DNA of 16,964 nt from an uncultured Bacilli bacterium (GCA_947853245.1 CANTWP010000065.1:1-16964); one strand, 5' to 3'; shown: positions 1 to 6,916, numbered from the stretch's first letter. Numbers and translations: made by a program. Notes: generated by a model not told the origin, from the letters alone.

Positions 1-27
1 CTTTTATAAATTCGAGAGTAATAAATT

Positions 28-51
28 ACTAACAGAAATGTTAGTTTTTTT
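28..51 (+). terminator. Rho-independent terminator of an upstream gene
   Basis: A perfect 7-bp stem (ACTAACA at 28-34 with TGTTAGT at 39-45) closes a GAAA tetraloop and runs into a T tract. It would end a + strand transcript from a gene lying left of the window. No coding sequence of that gene can be assigned in the first 27 bases. Confidence 0.8.
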
Positions 52-66
52 GTTATTTAATTATAT

Positions 67-88
67 AAAAAGACGAGCATTGCTCGTC
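67..88 (-). terminator. Terminator of the DUF3298-like gene (minus strand)
   Basis: GACGAGC (72-78) and GCTCGTC (82-88) form a 7-bp GC-containing stem with a 3-nt loop. Read on the minus strand it is followed by TTTTT (71-67). It lies about 170 nt beyond the stop codon at 260, so the minus-strand transcript would carry a fairly long 3' UTR. I see no gene in 90-259; the small + strand frame there lacks a ribosome binding site. Confidence 0.65.
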
Positions 89-259
89 ATCATAAAATTT
101 AAGACTTTGTGACATAAGATGAAGTTTAAAAATATCTTGTCCAATTTTTTTCTATATTTTTATATTTTAATAGGAATAGGTTCTTTTAAATTACTTTTTC
201 ATTGCAATACTTATTGTGTCATTTATTTAAATTGTTTTTTGCTTTCTAAAACTAATTGT

Positions 260-946
260 TTAGCTTTTTTTATTTATTTCTTTTATTGGTATTTCTATCA
301 TAAATTGACCTGAACTATAAGGGGCTACTTGATAATGAAGAAAAAATATAATAATTTTATCATTTGAAAAAACAAACTTAGAAAAGTTTTCATCTTTTGG
401 CTGAGTACCATCCAGCATCATTGTAGTATCAACAATCTTCTTATTATTGGTTAATTCTTTTCTACTAATTGAAGAAAAAAGATTTAAAACATTAGAGTTT
501 ATTTTGATTAATTCATTGATACCAACTAATTTATTATTAAACTTATCATAATTAATAGTCCATATATCATGATTCGGATGGGCCCCTCCAGTATAGTATT
601 CGATATTAAAAGCATAAGAAATAAATTTATATGATTTATAACTTTCATAGGTTATTATTAAATAATAATACTGATTTGATTGAACATTTAAAGAAGCAAT
701 TTCTTTTTGAAAATTTGTAATATATTCATTTATCTTTTTAAAAATTGTTTCATTTAATAATATATATTTGGTATTTGGATAGTATACAAGGATCTTAGTA
801 TTATTATCATTTTTAATTTCTATTTTTTGTTCATTATTAGTAGTATAGCTAACACTTTGAATATATAAAGTTTCTTTTTTTCTAGTAAAAATATAAAAAG
901 ATAAAACAACAATAAATAAAATATTAATAATTATTAGTTTTTTCAT
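260..946 (-). CDS. Membrane-anchored DUF3298 (RsiV-like) domain protein
   Basis: This is a 228-residue exported protein. A hydrophobic stretch at about residues 4-20 is a signal peptide or N-terminal anchor. The C-terminal half has the DUF3298 signature: GGAHP at residues 120-124, preceded by Tyr-rich strands, and VAPYSSG at about 207-213 followed by an IEIP-type last strand. This fold occurs in the lysozyme-binding anti-sigma factor RsiV and in the deacetylase PdaC; the region before it resembles the partner domain DUF4163. No catalytic polysaccharide deacetylase domain and no cytoplasmic anti-sigma domain is present, so the molecular role is unknown; binding a wall or lysozyme-like ligand is only a guess. 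The start at 946 was chosen over an upstream in-frame ATG at 982 because GGTGAT lies a few bases before it. It is divergent from the kinase-like gene. Confidence 0.8.
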   Translation of the reverse strand: MKKLIIINILFIVVLSFYIFTRKKETLYIQSVSYTTNNEQKIEIKNDNNTKILVYYPNTKYILLNETIFKKINEYITNFQKEIASLNVQSNQYYYLIITYESYKSYKFISYAFNIEYYTGGAHPNHDIWTINYDKFNNKLVGINELIKINSNVLNLFSSISRKELTNNKKIVDTTMMLDGTQPKDENFSKFVFSNDKIIIFFLHYQVAPYSSGQFMIEIPIKEINKKS

Positions 947-980
947 TATATCACCATTAAATTCTATTCTAAAGTGATTC

Positions 981-1011
981 ATATAATCAAAATTTTATTA
1001 TTATTTACCAA
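981..1011 (-). promoter_or_regulatory. Possible promoter of the DUF3298-like gene
   Basis: On the minus strand TTGGTA (1011-1006) is followed after 17 nt by the weak hexamer GATTAT (988-983). The -35 element is back to back with the -35 of the opposite promoter at 1013. The -10 match is poor, so this is tentative. Confidence 0.3.
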
Positions 1012-1012
1012 T

Positions 1013-1041
1013 TTGACTTTGAAATTAACCTTTGTTATAAT
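1013..1041 (+). promoter_or_regulatory. Sigma-A-type promoter of the kinase-like gene
   Basis: TTGACT (1013-1018) and TATAAT (1036-1041) are separated by exactly 17 nt. The inferred transcription start near 1048 leaves a leader of about 15 nt, just enough for the ribosome binding site AAGAAGGG (1051-1058). Confidence 0.8.
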
Positions 1042-1063
1042 ACTCAGCACAAGAAGGGATATT

Positions 1064-1804
1064 ATGATTTTTAATGATAAAAATAGTTTTATAAGATATA
1101 TAAAAAGTCTTGATGAATTAGGATTTGGTTCACAAGGAATAACATATCATGATTTTAATAGTGGTAAAGCAATAAAAGTGTTTCATGAATTTTTCGAAAA
1201 TGAAGAAGTAGATCAATACTGGTGGCAAGTTAGAGATATTTTAAAATTTAGAGATTTTACAAACGAAACTTATGTTTTTCCAGAACAAATGATTATGGTA
1301 GAGGGTAGGCTTGTAGGGTATATTAGTAGATTTGTTAACGGAAAGGTAATTTCCACTATTGATCCCTTAAAAGTTAATTTGGATAAATTAATAAAAGCAT
1401 CAGCATATGCAATTAAGGATATTAGAATTATTTCCCAAAAAAAAATTTTAACCTATGATGTTATGTATAATATTATGTATGGTATGGGTAAATTCCATGT
1501 TATAGACACTGATGAATATTGTTATTCTGACAAAGATTATAAATTAATATTACATGAAAATAATGTAAATTTTAATATGGGAATTATGTATTTTCTAGTT
1601 GATAACTTATTTAATGAATTTGTGGAAAAATCTAAAATTTTAAGTGAAATGTATGATACAAGAGATTGTGATATATTAGAATTTTTAATGGAATTAAAAA
1701 AACAACTTAGTGAATATGTCGGTTGTGATATTAAAACTTTATCGCAAGCCAAATCTTGCCTTAATAAATTAAAAAGAAAATCAGAGTTTATACGAGGATG
1801 TTAA
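1064..1804 (+). CDS. Protein-kinase-like fold protein
   Basis: This 246-residue soluble protein has the landmarks of a protein-kinase-like (PKL) fold. There is a glycine loop G20-x-G22-x-x-G25, a candidate ATP-binding lysine in AIK (K38), a catalytic-loop-like segment around D132 and N136 (YDVMYNIMY), and an IDTDEY segment (D148/D150) where kinases have DFG. These motifs are in the right order and spacing for a minimal kinase or small-molecule phosphotransferase. The D-to-N spacing in the catalytic loop is one residue shorter than in HRDxxxxN, so activity is uncertain. The substrate cannot be read from the sequence. ATG 1064 is preferred because AAGAAGGG lies 5 nt upstream and the -10 box at 1036-1041 would exclude the in-frame ATG at 974 from the transcript. 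Confidence 0.6.
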   Translation: MIFNDKNSFIRYIKSLDELGFGSQGITYHDFNSGKAIKVFHEFFENEEVDQYWWQVRDILKFRDFTNETYVFPEQMIMVEGRLVGYISRFVNGKVISTIDPLKVNLDKLIKASAYAIKDIRIISQKKILTYDVMYNIMYGMGKFHVIDTDEYCYSDKDYKLILHENNVNFNMGIMYFLVDNLFNEFVEKSKILSEMYDTRDCDILEFLMELKKQLSEYVGCDIKTLSQAKSCLNKLKRKSEFIRGC

Positions 1805-1834
1805 TTAACTAGGTAAAGTTTATTTAAAAAATAT

Positions 1835-1880
1835 ATCAAATAAATAATGTAGCACTTATCAAATAAATAATGTAGCACTT
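1835..1880. repeat. Perfect tandem duplication, 2 x 23 bp
   Basis: Bases 1835-1857 are repeated exactly and without a gap at 1858-1880. Each copy ends in AGCACTT, the left arm of the terminator that follows, so the duplication created a spare left arm. It looks like a recent replication-slippage duplication. Confidence 0.9.
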
Positions 1881-1899
1881 AATTATAGTGCTTTTTTTT
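1874..1899 (+). terminator. Terminator after the kinase-like gene
   Basis: AGCACT (1874-1879) pairs with AGTGCT (1887-1892) around a 7-nt loop and is followed by a run of seven or more T. Its left arm is part of the second copy of the 23-bp duplication. Confidence 0.8.
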
Positions 1900-1905
1900 A
1901 TGTTG

Positions 1906-1914
1906 TGATATAAT
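1906..1914 (+). promoter_or_regulatory. Extended -10 promoter of the P-type ATPase gene
   Basis: TGATATAAT is an ideal extended -10 element, with TATAAT at 1909-1914. No good -35 lies upstream, since that position is inside the preceding terminator. The start codon is 18 nt beyond the -10, so the ribosome binding site AGGTGA (1921-1926) would be at the very 5' end of the mRNA. Confidence 0.7.
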
Positions 1915-1932
1915 GAAAAAAGGTGATAAGCT

Positions 1933-4200
1933 ATGAAAAGATTTAATCCTGATATAAATTGTGGTTTAAGTAAAAAGCAAGTAGAATATCAAATAGAAAA
2001 TCATAATGTAAATGAAGATACTACGGTTCCTACTAGAACATTTGGGACTATTATCCTTACTAACATATTTACTTTATTTAATATGTTAAATCTATTTTTT
2101 GCAGTTATTATCTTTTTCACAGGAAGTTATAAAAATTTATTATTTTTAGGTACAGTTTTTTGTAATACTATTATTAGTATTATTCAAGAATTTCGAGCAA
2201 AAAAAGAAGTTGATCGATTAAAACTAATTTCTATTCCTAAAGTAATTGTAATAAGAGATAGCAAAGAGGAAGAAATAGGTATAAATGAAATTGTCTTAGA
2301 TGATATAATTAAATTTAAGTTAGGTAATCAGATCGTAGTAGATTCTATTATTTTAGATGGTAAAGTAGAGGTAAATGAATCATTTATTACTGGTGAATCA
2401 GATTCGGTTATTAAGAAAAAAGGAGATATGTTATTATCAGGCAGCTTCATTGTAAGTGGTCATTGTATAGCTAAAGTTGAACATATTAAAGAAGATAATT
2501 ATAGTTCTAAAATATCTAAAGAAGCTAAATATTTAAAAAAAGTTAATTCTATTTTATTAAATTCATTAAATAAAATTATTAAAATTATTTCGATAGTAAT
2601 TATTCCATTAGGATTATTGTTATTCTGTAATCAATATTTTGCTATAAAGAATTCATTAAATGATGCTGTTATAAATACAGTAGCGGCTTTAATAGCCATG
2701 ATACCGGAAGGATTAGTACTTCTTACTAGTACAGTACTAGCAGTTAGTGTAATTAGACTTTCTAAATATAAAGTACTCGTAAAACAACTTTATTGTATTG
2801 AAACATTGGCTCGTGTTGATACTATCTGTTTTGATAAAACGGGTACGTTAACAGAAGGAATTATGGAAGTAAAAGATATAGTTTTATTAAATAAAGATTA
2901 TTCTGTTAAGAAAATTATGGTCGATTTTTGTGGTAATTTTGATAATGATAACGCTACGATGATTGCTTTAAAAAATCATTTTGAAGAAAGTAGTTTTACT
3001 AAAGTTAATAAGGATACGGATATGATTCCTTTTTCTTCCGATAAAAAGTATTGTGGAATTACGATAAATAAATCCTCTTATCTTTTAGGTGCACCAGAAA
3101 TGATATTAAAGGATTCTGTTGATTTATCTAAATATGATGATTATAGGGTTTTATTACTTGCTAAAAGAGATAGTGAAGTTATACCAATTGCTTATATATT
3201 GTTAGAAGATAAACTAAGAAATGAAGCTTCTAAGACTATTAATTATTTTAAAGAACAAAAAGTTGATGTCAAAATTATTTCTGGTGATAATCCAATAACG
3301 ATTAAAAAAATTATCAATCGTTTAGGATTAAATATATATTCTTATGTCGATTGTAGTAAATTGACAGATGATGAATTAAAAAATAAGATAACATCAACTA
3401 GTATATTTGGTAGAGTATCACCATTTCAAAAACGCATAATTATTGAAACTTTACAAAGTCAAGGTCATACGGTGGCAATGGTAGGTGATGGAGTAAATGA
3501 TGTTTTAGCGTTAAAACAATCAGATTGTAGTATTGCTCTTGCTTGTGGTAGTGAAGCCGCTTATAATGTATCAGATTTGGTTCTTTTAGATTCAGATTTT
3601 ACATCTATACCATATATAGTAAAAGAGGGTAGAAGAACTATTAATAATATTGAAAAATCCGCCAGTTTATTTATTGTTAAAACAGGTTACGCAATTATGT
3701 TAACATTTATTTTTATGTTAATACCATTTGAGTATCCCTTTATACCAATTCAATTAACTCTAAGTAGTGTACTTACTATTGGAATTCCTTCTTTTATTTT
3801 AGCACTAGAACCAAATAATAATAAAGTAACAGGTAATTTTCTTAGTAATGTTTTTAAGAAAGCTATTCCCACATCTTGTATTATAGTGATTCATATTTTA
3901 ATTATTACTTTACTTCCAATATCAAGAGAACAATCAAGTACGTTATCTTTAATTATGGTAGGATTTATTGGTTTTACTCATGTATATAGAATATGTAAAC
4001 CCTTAAAACCATTAAACATAGTAATGTTAGTATTGTTAATAACTGTATTTATCATTGGTATAGTTGGATTAAATGAATTATTTTCTTTAACGGTTATTAA
4101 TATAAAAATGTTTGTTATTATTATATTATTAGCGTTAAATAGTTTATTAGAATTTAAGATTGTTGATTTAAGTATTGAACAAATTAAAAGAAATGAGTAA
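1933..4200 (+). CDS. P-type cation-transporting ATPase (CtpE/P2-like)
   Basis: A 755-residue membrane ATPase that couples ATP hydrolysis to cation transport. The actuator-domain motif TGES is at 153-156, the phosphorylated aspartate is D301 in DKTGTLT, and the hinge motif GDGVND is at 518-523. The fourth membrane segment carries PEGL (258-261), the ion-binding proline kink of P2-type pumps. I count ten hydrophobic segments: two before the actuator, two before the phosphorylation domain, and six after about residue 575. There is no metal-binding CXXC or histidine-rich N-terminus, which argues against a heavy-metal (P1B) pump. The nucleotide-binding domain has LGAPE where many P2 pumps have KGAPE, as in CtpE-like pumps. 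CtpE of mycobacteria is linked to calcium; ion specificity here is inference. It seems to be monocistronic. Confidence 0.92.
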   Translation: MKRFNPDINCGLSKKQVEYQIENHNVNEDTTVPTRTFGTIILTNIFTLFNMLNLFFAVIIFFTGSYKNLLFLGTVFCNTIISIIQEFRAKKEVDRLKLISIPKVIVIRDSKEEEIGINEIVLDDIIKFKLGNQIVVDSIILDGKVEVNESFITGESDSVIKKKGDMLLSGSFIVSGHCIAKVEHIKEDNYSSKISKEAKYLKKVNSILLNSLNKIIKIISIVIIPLGLLLFCNQYFAIKNSLNDAVINTVAALIAMIPEGLVLLTSTVLAVSVIRLSKYKVLVKQLYCIETLARVDTICFDKTGTLTEGIMEVKDIVLLNKDYSVKKIMVDFCGNFDNDNATMIALKNHFEESSFTKVNKDTDMIPFSSDKKYCGITINKSSYLLGAPEMILKDSVDLSKYDDYRVLLLAKRDSEVIPIAYILLEDKLRNEASKTINYFKEQKVDVKIISGDNPITIKKIINRLGLNIYSYVDCSKLTDDELKNKITSTSIFGRVSPFQKRIIIETLQSQGHTVAMVGDGVNDVLALKQSDCSIALACGSEAAYNVSDLVLLDSDFTSIPYIVKEGRRTINNIEKSASLFIVKTGYAIMLTFIFMLIPFEYPFIPIQLTLSSVLTIGIPSFILALEPNNNKVTGNFLSNVFKKAIPTSCIIVIHILIITLLPISREQSSTLSLIMVGFIGFTHVYRICKPLKPLNIVMLVLLITVFIIGIVGLNELFSLTVINIKMFVIIILLALNSLLEFKIVDLSIEQIKRNE

Positions 4201-4214
4201 CATGCTCATTTCTT
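4188..4214. terminator. Shared bidirectional terminator between convergent genes
   Basis: AAGAAATGAG (4188-4197) and CTCATTTCTT (4205-4214) form a perfect 10-bp stem with a 7-nt loop. The stem covers the last codons of the ATPase gene, and its right arm reaches into the stop codon of the opposing regulator gene (4213-4215). T-rich sequence follows on both strands, better on the minus strand. Confidence 0.75.
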
Positions 4215-4653
4215 ATTTATCATCTTTTTTGCCATATAGATAGTCCATAGAAATTTTATACTTTTTACATATTTGAACAGCGAATGCTGTTAAGAGTAAA
4301 GTTTTACCAGATTCATATGCAGAAATAGTTGATGGAGTAGTATTTAATTCAGCTGCTAATTTACTAATAGTTAGATTATGTTCTTTACGAAATTCTTTTA
4401 ATCTATTTCCTACAACGATTTTATCTATATTACATTTTTTATTATCACTATAGTTTTTAATCTTTGATAGATTAAATAGATAATCTAAACTAATATCAAA
4501 ATAGTTAGCAATCTCATTTGCTTTATTTATATTGGGTATTTCTTTTTCATTTTCCCAATTACTAATGCTTACACGATTACCTCCAATAATTTTAGCAAGC
4601 TCTTCTTGGGTTAAATCATTATTTTCTCTAATATCATAAATTTTACTATTCAT
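4213..4653 (-). CDS. Transcription regulator with two tandem Cro/CI (XRE) HTH domains
   Basis: A 146-residue protein made of two helix-turn-helix domains of the XRE family joined by a short Lys/Asn-rich linker. The first, about residues 3-63, contains LTQEELAKIIG...SISNWE and ends in ISLDYLFN. The second, about 81-143, contains LTISKLAAELN...TISAYESG and ends in ISMDYLYG. The matching ends show that it arose by internal duplication. Each domain is complete, so one chain could bind two half-sites. There is no ligand-binding, peptidase or membrane domain. The start at 4653 is chosen because GGGTGAT lies just upstream; a further in-frame ATG at 4680 has no ribosome binding site. It is transcribed away from the Nudix gene, sharing a 158-bp intergenic region, so it may regulate itself and that gene (inference). 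Confidence 0.88.
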   Translation of the reverse strand: MNSKIYDIRENNDLTQEELAKIIGGNRVSISNWENEKEIPNINKANEIANYFDISLDYLFNLSKIKNYSDNKKCNIDKIVVGNRLKEFRKEHNLTISKLAAELNTTPSTISAYESGKTLLLTAFAVQICKKYKISMDYLYGKKDDK

Positions 4654-4725
4654 ATTATCACCCTGTAAAAATCTTCTCATTTTTCAAGAAAATATTCACT
4701 TTTGGTAGGAAAATACGAAAAAATG

Positions 4726-4734
4726 TGATATAAT
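4726..4734 (+). promoter_or_regulatory. Extended -10 promoter upstream of the Nudix gene
   Basis: TGATATAAT, with TATAAT at 4729-4734, is a consensus extended -10. Transcription from about 4741 would start almost at the base of the hairpin at 4743-4778. A second TATAAT at 4780-4785, 26 nt before the start codon, could serve a shorter transcript. Confidence 0.6.
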
Positions 4735-4742
4735 TGTAAACA

Positions 4743-4778
4743 ATGGGTGAATCTTAATTAAAATTAATATTTGCCCAT
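4743..4778 (+). promoter_or_regulatory. Long hairpin or dyad in the Nudix leader
   Basis: Bases 4743-4759 pair with 4762-4778: 16 of 17 positions match, counting two G-T wobbles, with one C/T mismatch. The strongest part is ATGGG with CCCAT. There is no T run directly after it, so it is not a normal terminator. It may be a 5'-end stability hairpin or, as DNA, an operator for the divergent two-HTH regulator. Confidence 0.5.
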
Positions 4779-4811
4779 ATATAATTTTAAGAAGTAAATG
4801 AGAATTAAGCT

Positions 4812-5186
4812 ATGGATATAGATATTAAAAATGAATATGGAAATTTCAAGTTGATAGTAAGTGCAATTATTATTAAAGACAAAAAAATATTATTAGTTAA
4901 ATCTAAAAGTCGTGATGGTTATTGTTTTCCTAGTGGACATGTAGAATTAGGTGAGACTACTTCAGAAGCTATTGCTAGGGAGTGTTTTGAAGAATTAAAC
5001 ATAATTGTTAATAAAGCTAGTTTAGTTACTGTTTTGGAAAATATTTATACTACAAATAAAGGTAAAATGGCTCAAGAAGTTAATTATTTTTATAGAATTA
5101 GTACAAATTCAGATATTCTTAATGATCATTTTGAGTTGACAGAAATAGATAAGGGTACTGCTAAAAAAATATTTTTGATTGGATAG
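4812..5186 (+). CDS. Nudix hydrolase, C-terminus displaced by a frameshift
   Basis: A Nudix-fold pyrophosphohydrolase expected to cleave nucleoside-diphosphate-X compounds with divalent metal. The Nudix box spans residues 42-64: G42, E48, R56-E57 and E60-E61 are all present, with N63 in place of the usual glycine. Strand motifs before it (KILLVKS, YCFPSGHVE) are normal. The annotated frame stops after 124 residues, with a sequence that abruptly becomes KKIFLIG. The family's usual last part (a DWID segment, helix, and strand) is found immediately downstream in the -1 frame to 5296, which would give about 161 residues. The break lies at a run of seven A and a run of five T (5163-5176). No strong ribosome binding site precedes ATG 4812. 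The gene may be a recent pseudogene, a product of slippage, or contain a sequence error. Confidence 0.8.
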   Translation: MDIDIKNEYGNFKLIVSAIIIKDKKILLVKSKSRDGYCFPSGHVELGETTSEAIARECFEELNIIVNKASLVTVLENIYTTNKGKMAQEVNYFYRISTNSDILNDHFELTEIDKGTAKKIFLIG

Positions 5187-5296
5187 ATCTAAATTGTTTA
5201 AAGAATATAGATTTACAACCATTAAAAATTAGAGATTTTATTTTAAAAGTTCAAAATGATAAAATAGTATTTATTGATAATTGTGTTATTAGATAG
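5160..5296 (+). other. Out-of-frame C-terminal part of the Nudix gene
   Basis: Read from TTT at 5174-5176, the frame gives FDWIDLNCLKNIDLQPLKIR and continues with a hydrophobic strand to a TAG at 5294-5296. This is a typical Nudix C-terminus and has no start codon of its own. It joins the upstream frame if one base is added, or one base is re-read (-1), in the A7/T5 runs at 5163-5176. Confidence 0.8.
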
Positions 5297-5400
5297 TAAT
5301 TATTTTGTGTTTTGATATTTATATCTTCAACATCCAAAACCGCCTTATTATAAATTTGTATTGATTATAGTTTAAATTTATTTCTTTAAAATTATATTAA

Positions 5401-5436
5401 AAGAACAAGATTATAAATTATCTTGCTCTTTTTTCT
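5401..5436 (+). terminator. Terminator after the Nudix gene
   Basis: AAGAACAAGAT (5401-5411) pairs with ATCTTGCTCTT (5420-5430) with one mismatch around an 8-nt loop, followed by TTTTCTT. On the minus strand the same stem is also followed by T-rich sequence, so it may work both ways. Confidence 0.7.
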
Positions 5437-5585
5437 TATCTGGAATAAAAGTAATAAGTTCTGCTGAGTTTATAATTTAGGATAAATCAGAACATTTGTA
5501 GCAGTTAAAGATTTTGGATATGATAAATATTATAGTTAAATTTAAATGATATAGAATTATCATTTGAATAAGGTTTAAGATCGAA
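5411..5585 (-). pseudogene. Possible decayed gene remnant (minus strand)
   Basis: In this otherwise empty stretch three short minus-strand frames follow each other in order: one beginning FDLKPYSNDNSISFKFNY (5585-5505), one reading LTATNVLIYPKL (5508-5470), and one reading NSAELITFIPDKKKEQDNL (5470-5411). Each ends in a stop, none has a start codon, and the last ends inside the terminator stem as other genes here do. They could be the frameshifted C-terminus of a lost gene, but chance open frames are common in AT-rich DNA. I do not recognise the family. In 5297-5400 I see nothing. Confidence 0.22.
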
Positions 5586-5613
5586 TTAATTTTCGCGTTT
5601 TTTTAATATTTTT

Positions 5614-5642
5614 ATAACAAACATATGTTTATGTGATATAAT
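5614..5642 (+). promoter_or_regulatory. Promoter of the Y-family polymerase gene
   Basis: ATAACA (5614-5619) as a weak -35 lies 17 nt from TATAAT (5637-5642), which is extended by TG at 5634-5635. The ribosome binding site AGAGGTGG begins about 7 nt after the -10 and the start codon is at 5661. Confidence 0.75.
5618..5631. promoter_or_regulatory. LexA/DinR-like SOS box in the polymerase promoter
   Basis: The 12-bp palindrome AAACATATGTTT (5619-5630) lies between the -35 and -10 elements. Over the 14-base window 5618-5631 it differs from the Bacillus SOS consensus CGAACRNRYGTTYG (as I recall it) at two positions only. A LexA dimer here would block RNA polymerase, which fits SOS control of a translesion polymerase. 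Confidence 0.65.
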
Positions 5643-5660
5643 TTATATAGAGGTGGTTAC

Positions 5661-6875
5661 ATGGATAGAATTATAATGCATATAGATGTTAATAATGCTT
5701 TTTTATCATGGACCGCTATTGATTTATTAAATAATGGTTATAAATATGATATACGTAATAGTTATGCGGTAATTGGAGGTGATGAAACTGCCAGAAGTGG
5801 AATAGTACTTGCTAAATCGATGCCTGCCAAAAAATTAGGCATTCACACTGCAGAAACTTTATATAGTGCTAGAAAGAAATGTTCTGTATTAAAAGTGTAT
5901 CCTCCTAATTTCCCTTTTTATAGTGAAATGTCTCACAAAATGTTTGAAATAATTTCCAAGTATACACCTGATATAGAGGTAGCGTCGATTGATGAATGTT
6001 ACTTAGATTATACACCAGTAAAAAATCTATATGGAGAACCCTTGGAATTTGCTAAAAAATTGCAAAAAGAAATATATGATACATTAAAGTTTACTGTGAA
6101 TATTGGTATTGCTGAAAATAAATTATGTGCCAAAATGGCATCAGATTTTTCTAAACCATATAAAATTCATACTTTATATAATGAAGAAATACCAAATAAA
6201 ATGTGGCCTCTTGCAGTGGGAGAATTGTTTGGTATAGGAAGAAAAAGTTCCGAAAAACTAAAAAGTTTAGGAATAGATACAATTGGTAAATTAGCTCAAG
6301 CTGATGTTAAATTATTAGAGCATTATTTTAAAAATATGGCAAGTGTTATGATCGATAGCGCTAATGGTATTGATGATTCAAAGGTAATTAGTGAAAATGA
6401 AGAAGCTAAAGGAATTAGTAATGAAATAACTTTGGATCACGATGTTATATCTAAAGCAGAGATTTGTGAACATTTACAGTTTCTGTCAGAAAAAGTAGGA
6501 CGAAGAATCAGATTAAATAATAGATATGCGTCAGTAGTAGCGGTAATATTAAAAAATAAATACTTTAAGAGATTTTCCAAACAACGTAAACTTGATAATT
6601 CCACTAATAATAGTGATGAAATATTTAAAGTTGCTAAAGAAATATTAAATGAAATGGGCGATATTGAACCCGTTCGATTGGTTGGAATTAGACTTGATAA
6701 ATTAGGAGACCAAAAAAATTATCAAGTTTCACTATTTGATAGTGTTGAAAAAAAAGAGAATAATGAAACATTAGATAAAACTATTGATGTTATTAATAAT
6801 AAATATGGTAAAAGTATTGTAAAAAAAGCTTCACTTATAAATGTTAAAGAACGTAAGAGATTAGAAAAAAAGTAG
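5661..6875 (+). CDS. dinB: Y-family translesion DNA polymerase (Pol IV-like)
   Basis: A 404-residue error-prone DNA polymerase for bypass of damaged template. Metal-binding residues are D9 (MHIDVNNAF) and D111-E112 (SIDECYLD). F14 aligns with the steric gate that excludes ribonucleotides. A helix-hairpin-helix (LFGIGRKSSEKLKSLGI) lies at about 188-204, and the little-finger domain occupies roughly 240-345. QVSLF at 355-359 is a sliding-clamp binding motif. A charged tail of about 45 residues follows, longer than in E. coli Pol IV but as often seen in Firmicutes homologues. The start has a good AGGTGG site. A LexA-like box in the promoter suggests damage induction. The family assignment is firm; calling it Pol IV rather than another Y-family branch is less so. 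Confidence 0.92.
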   Translation: MDRIIMHIDVNNAFLSWTAIDLLNNGYKYDIRNSYAVIGGDETARSGIVLAKSMPAKKLGIHTAETLYSARKKCSVLKVYPPNFPFYSEMSHKMFEIISKYTPDIEVASIDECYLDYTPVKNLYGEPLEFAKKLQKEIYDTLKFTVNIGIAENKLCAKMASDFSKPYKIHTLYNEEIPNKMWPLAVGELFGIGRKSSEKLKSLGIDTIGKLAQADVKLLEHYFKNMASVMIDSANGIDDSKVISENEEAKGISNEITLDHDVISKAEICEHLQFLSEKVGRRIRLNNRYASVVAVILKNKYFKRFSKQRKLDNSTNNSDEIFKVAKEILNEMGDIEPVRLVGIRLDKLGDQKNYQVSLFDSVEKKENNETLDKTIDVINNKYGKSIVKKASLINVKERKRLEKK

Positions 6876-6892
6876 AGATTTTATATGTTTTA

Positions 6893-6901
6893 TGATAAAA
6901 T
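6893..6901 (+). promoter_or_regulatory. Extended -10 promoter before the thioredoxin-like/tex cluster
   Basis: TGATAAAAT gives an extended -10, with TAAAAT at 6896-6901. It is 15 nt from the start codon at 6917 and overlaps no gene. GTGGTGAT just before the ATG is the ribosome binding site. No convincing -35 is visible. Confidence 0.55.
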
Positions 6902-6916
6902 GAAAGTGGTGATAAT

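Noticed and set aside
119..313. Open frame of 64 codons on the + strand, rich in Phe and Ile
   Set aside because: No ribosome binding site or promoter, lies over the 3' end and UTR of the minus-strand DUF3298-like gene, and its composition is what antisense AT-rich DNA gives.
1537..1752. Minus-strand open frame inside the kinase-like gene
   Set aside because: Antisense to a gene with clear motifs; no start signals.
4681..4720. Repeated GAAAATA motifs before the two-HTH regulator as operators
   Set aside because: Short A/T-rich repeats are expected by chance at this base composition, and no symmetric site could be defined.
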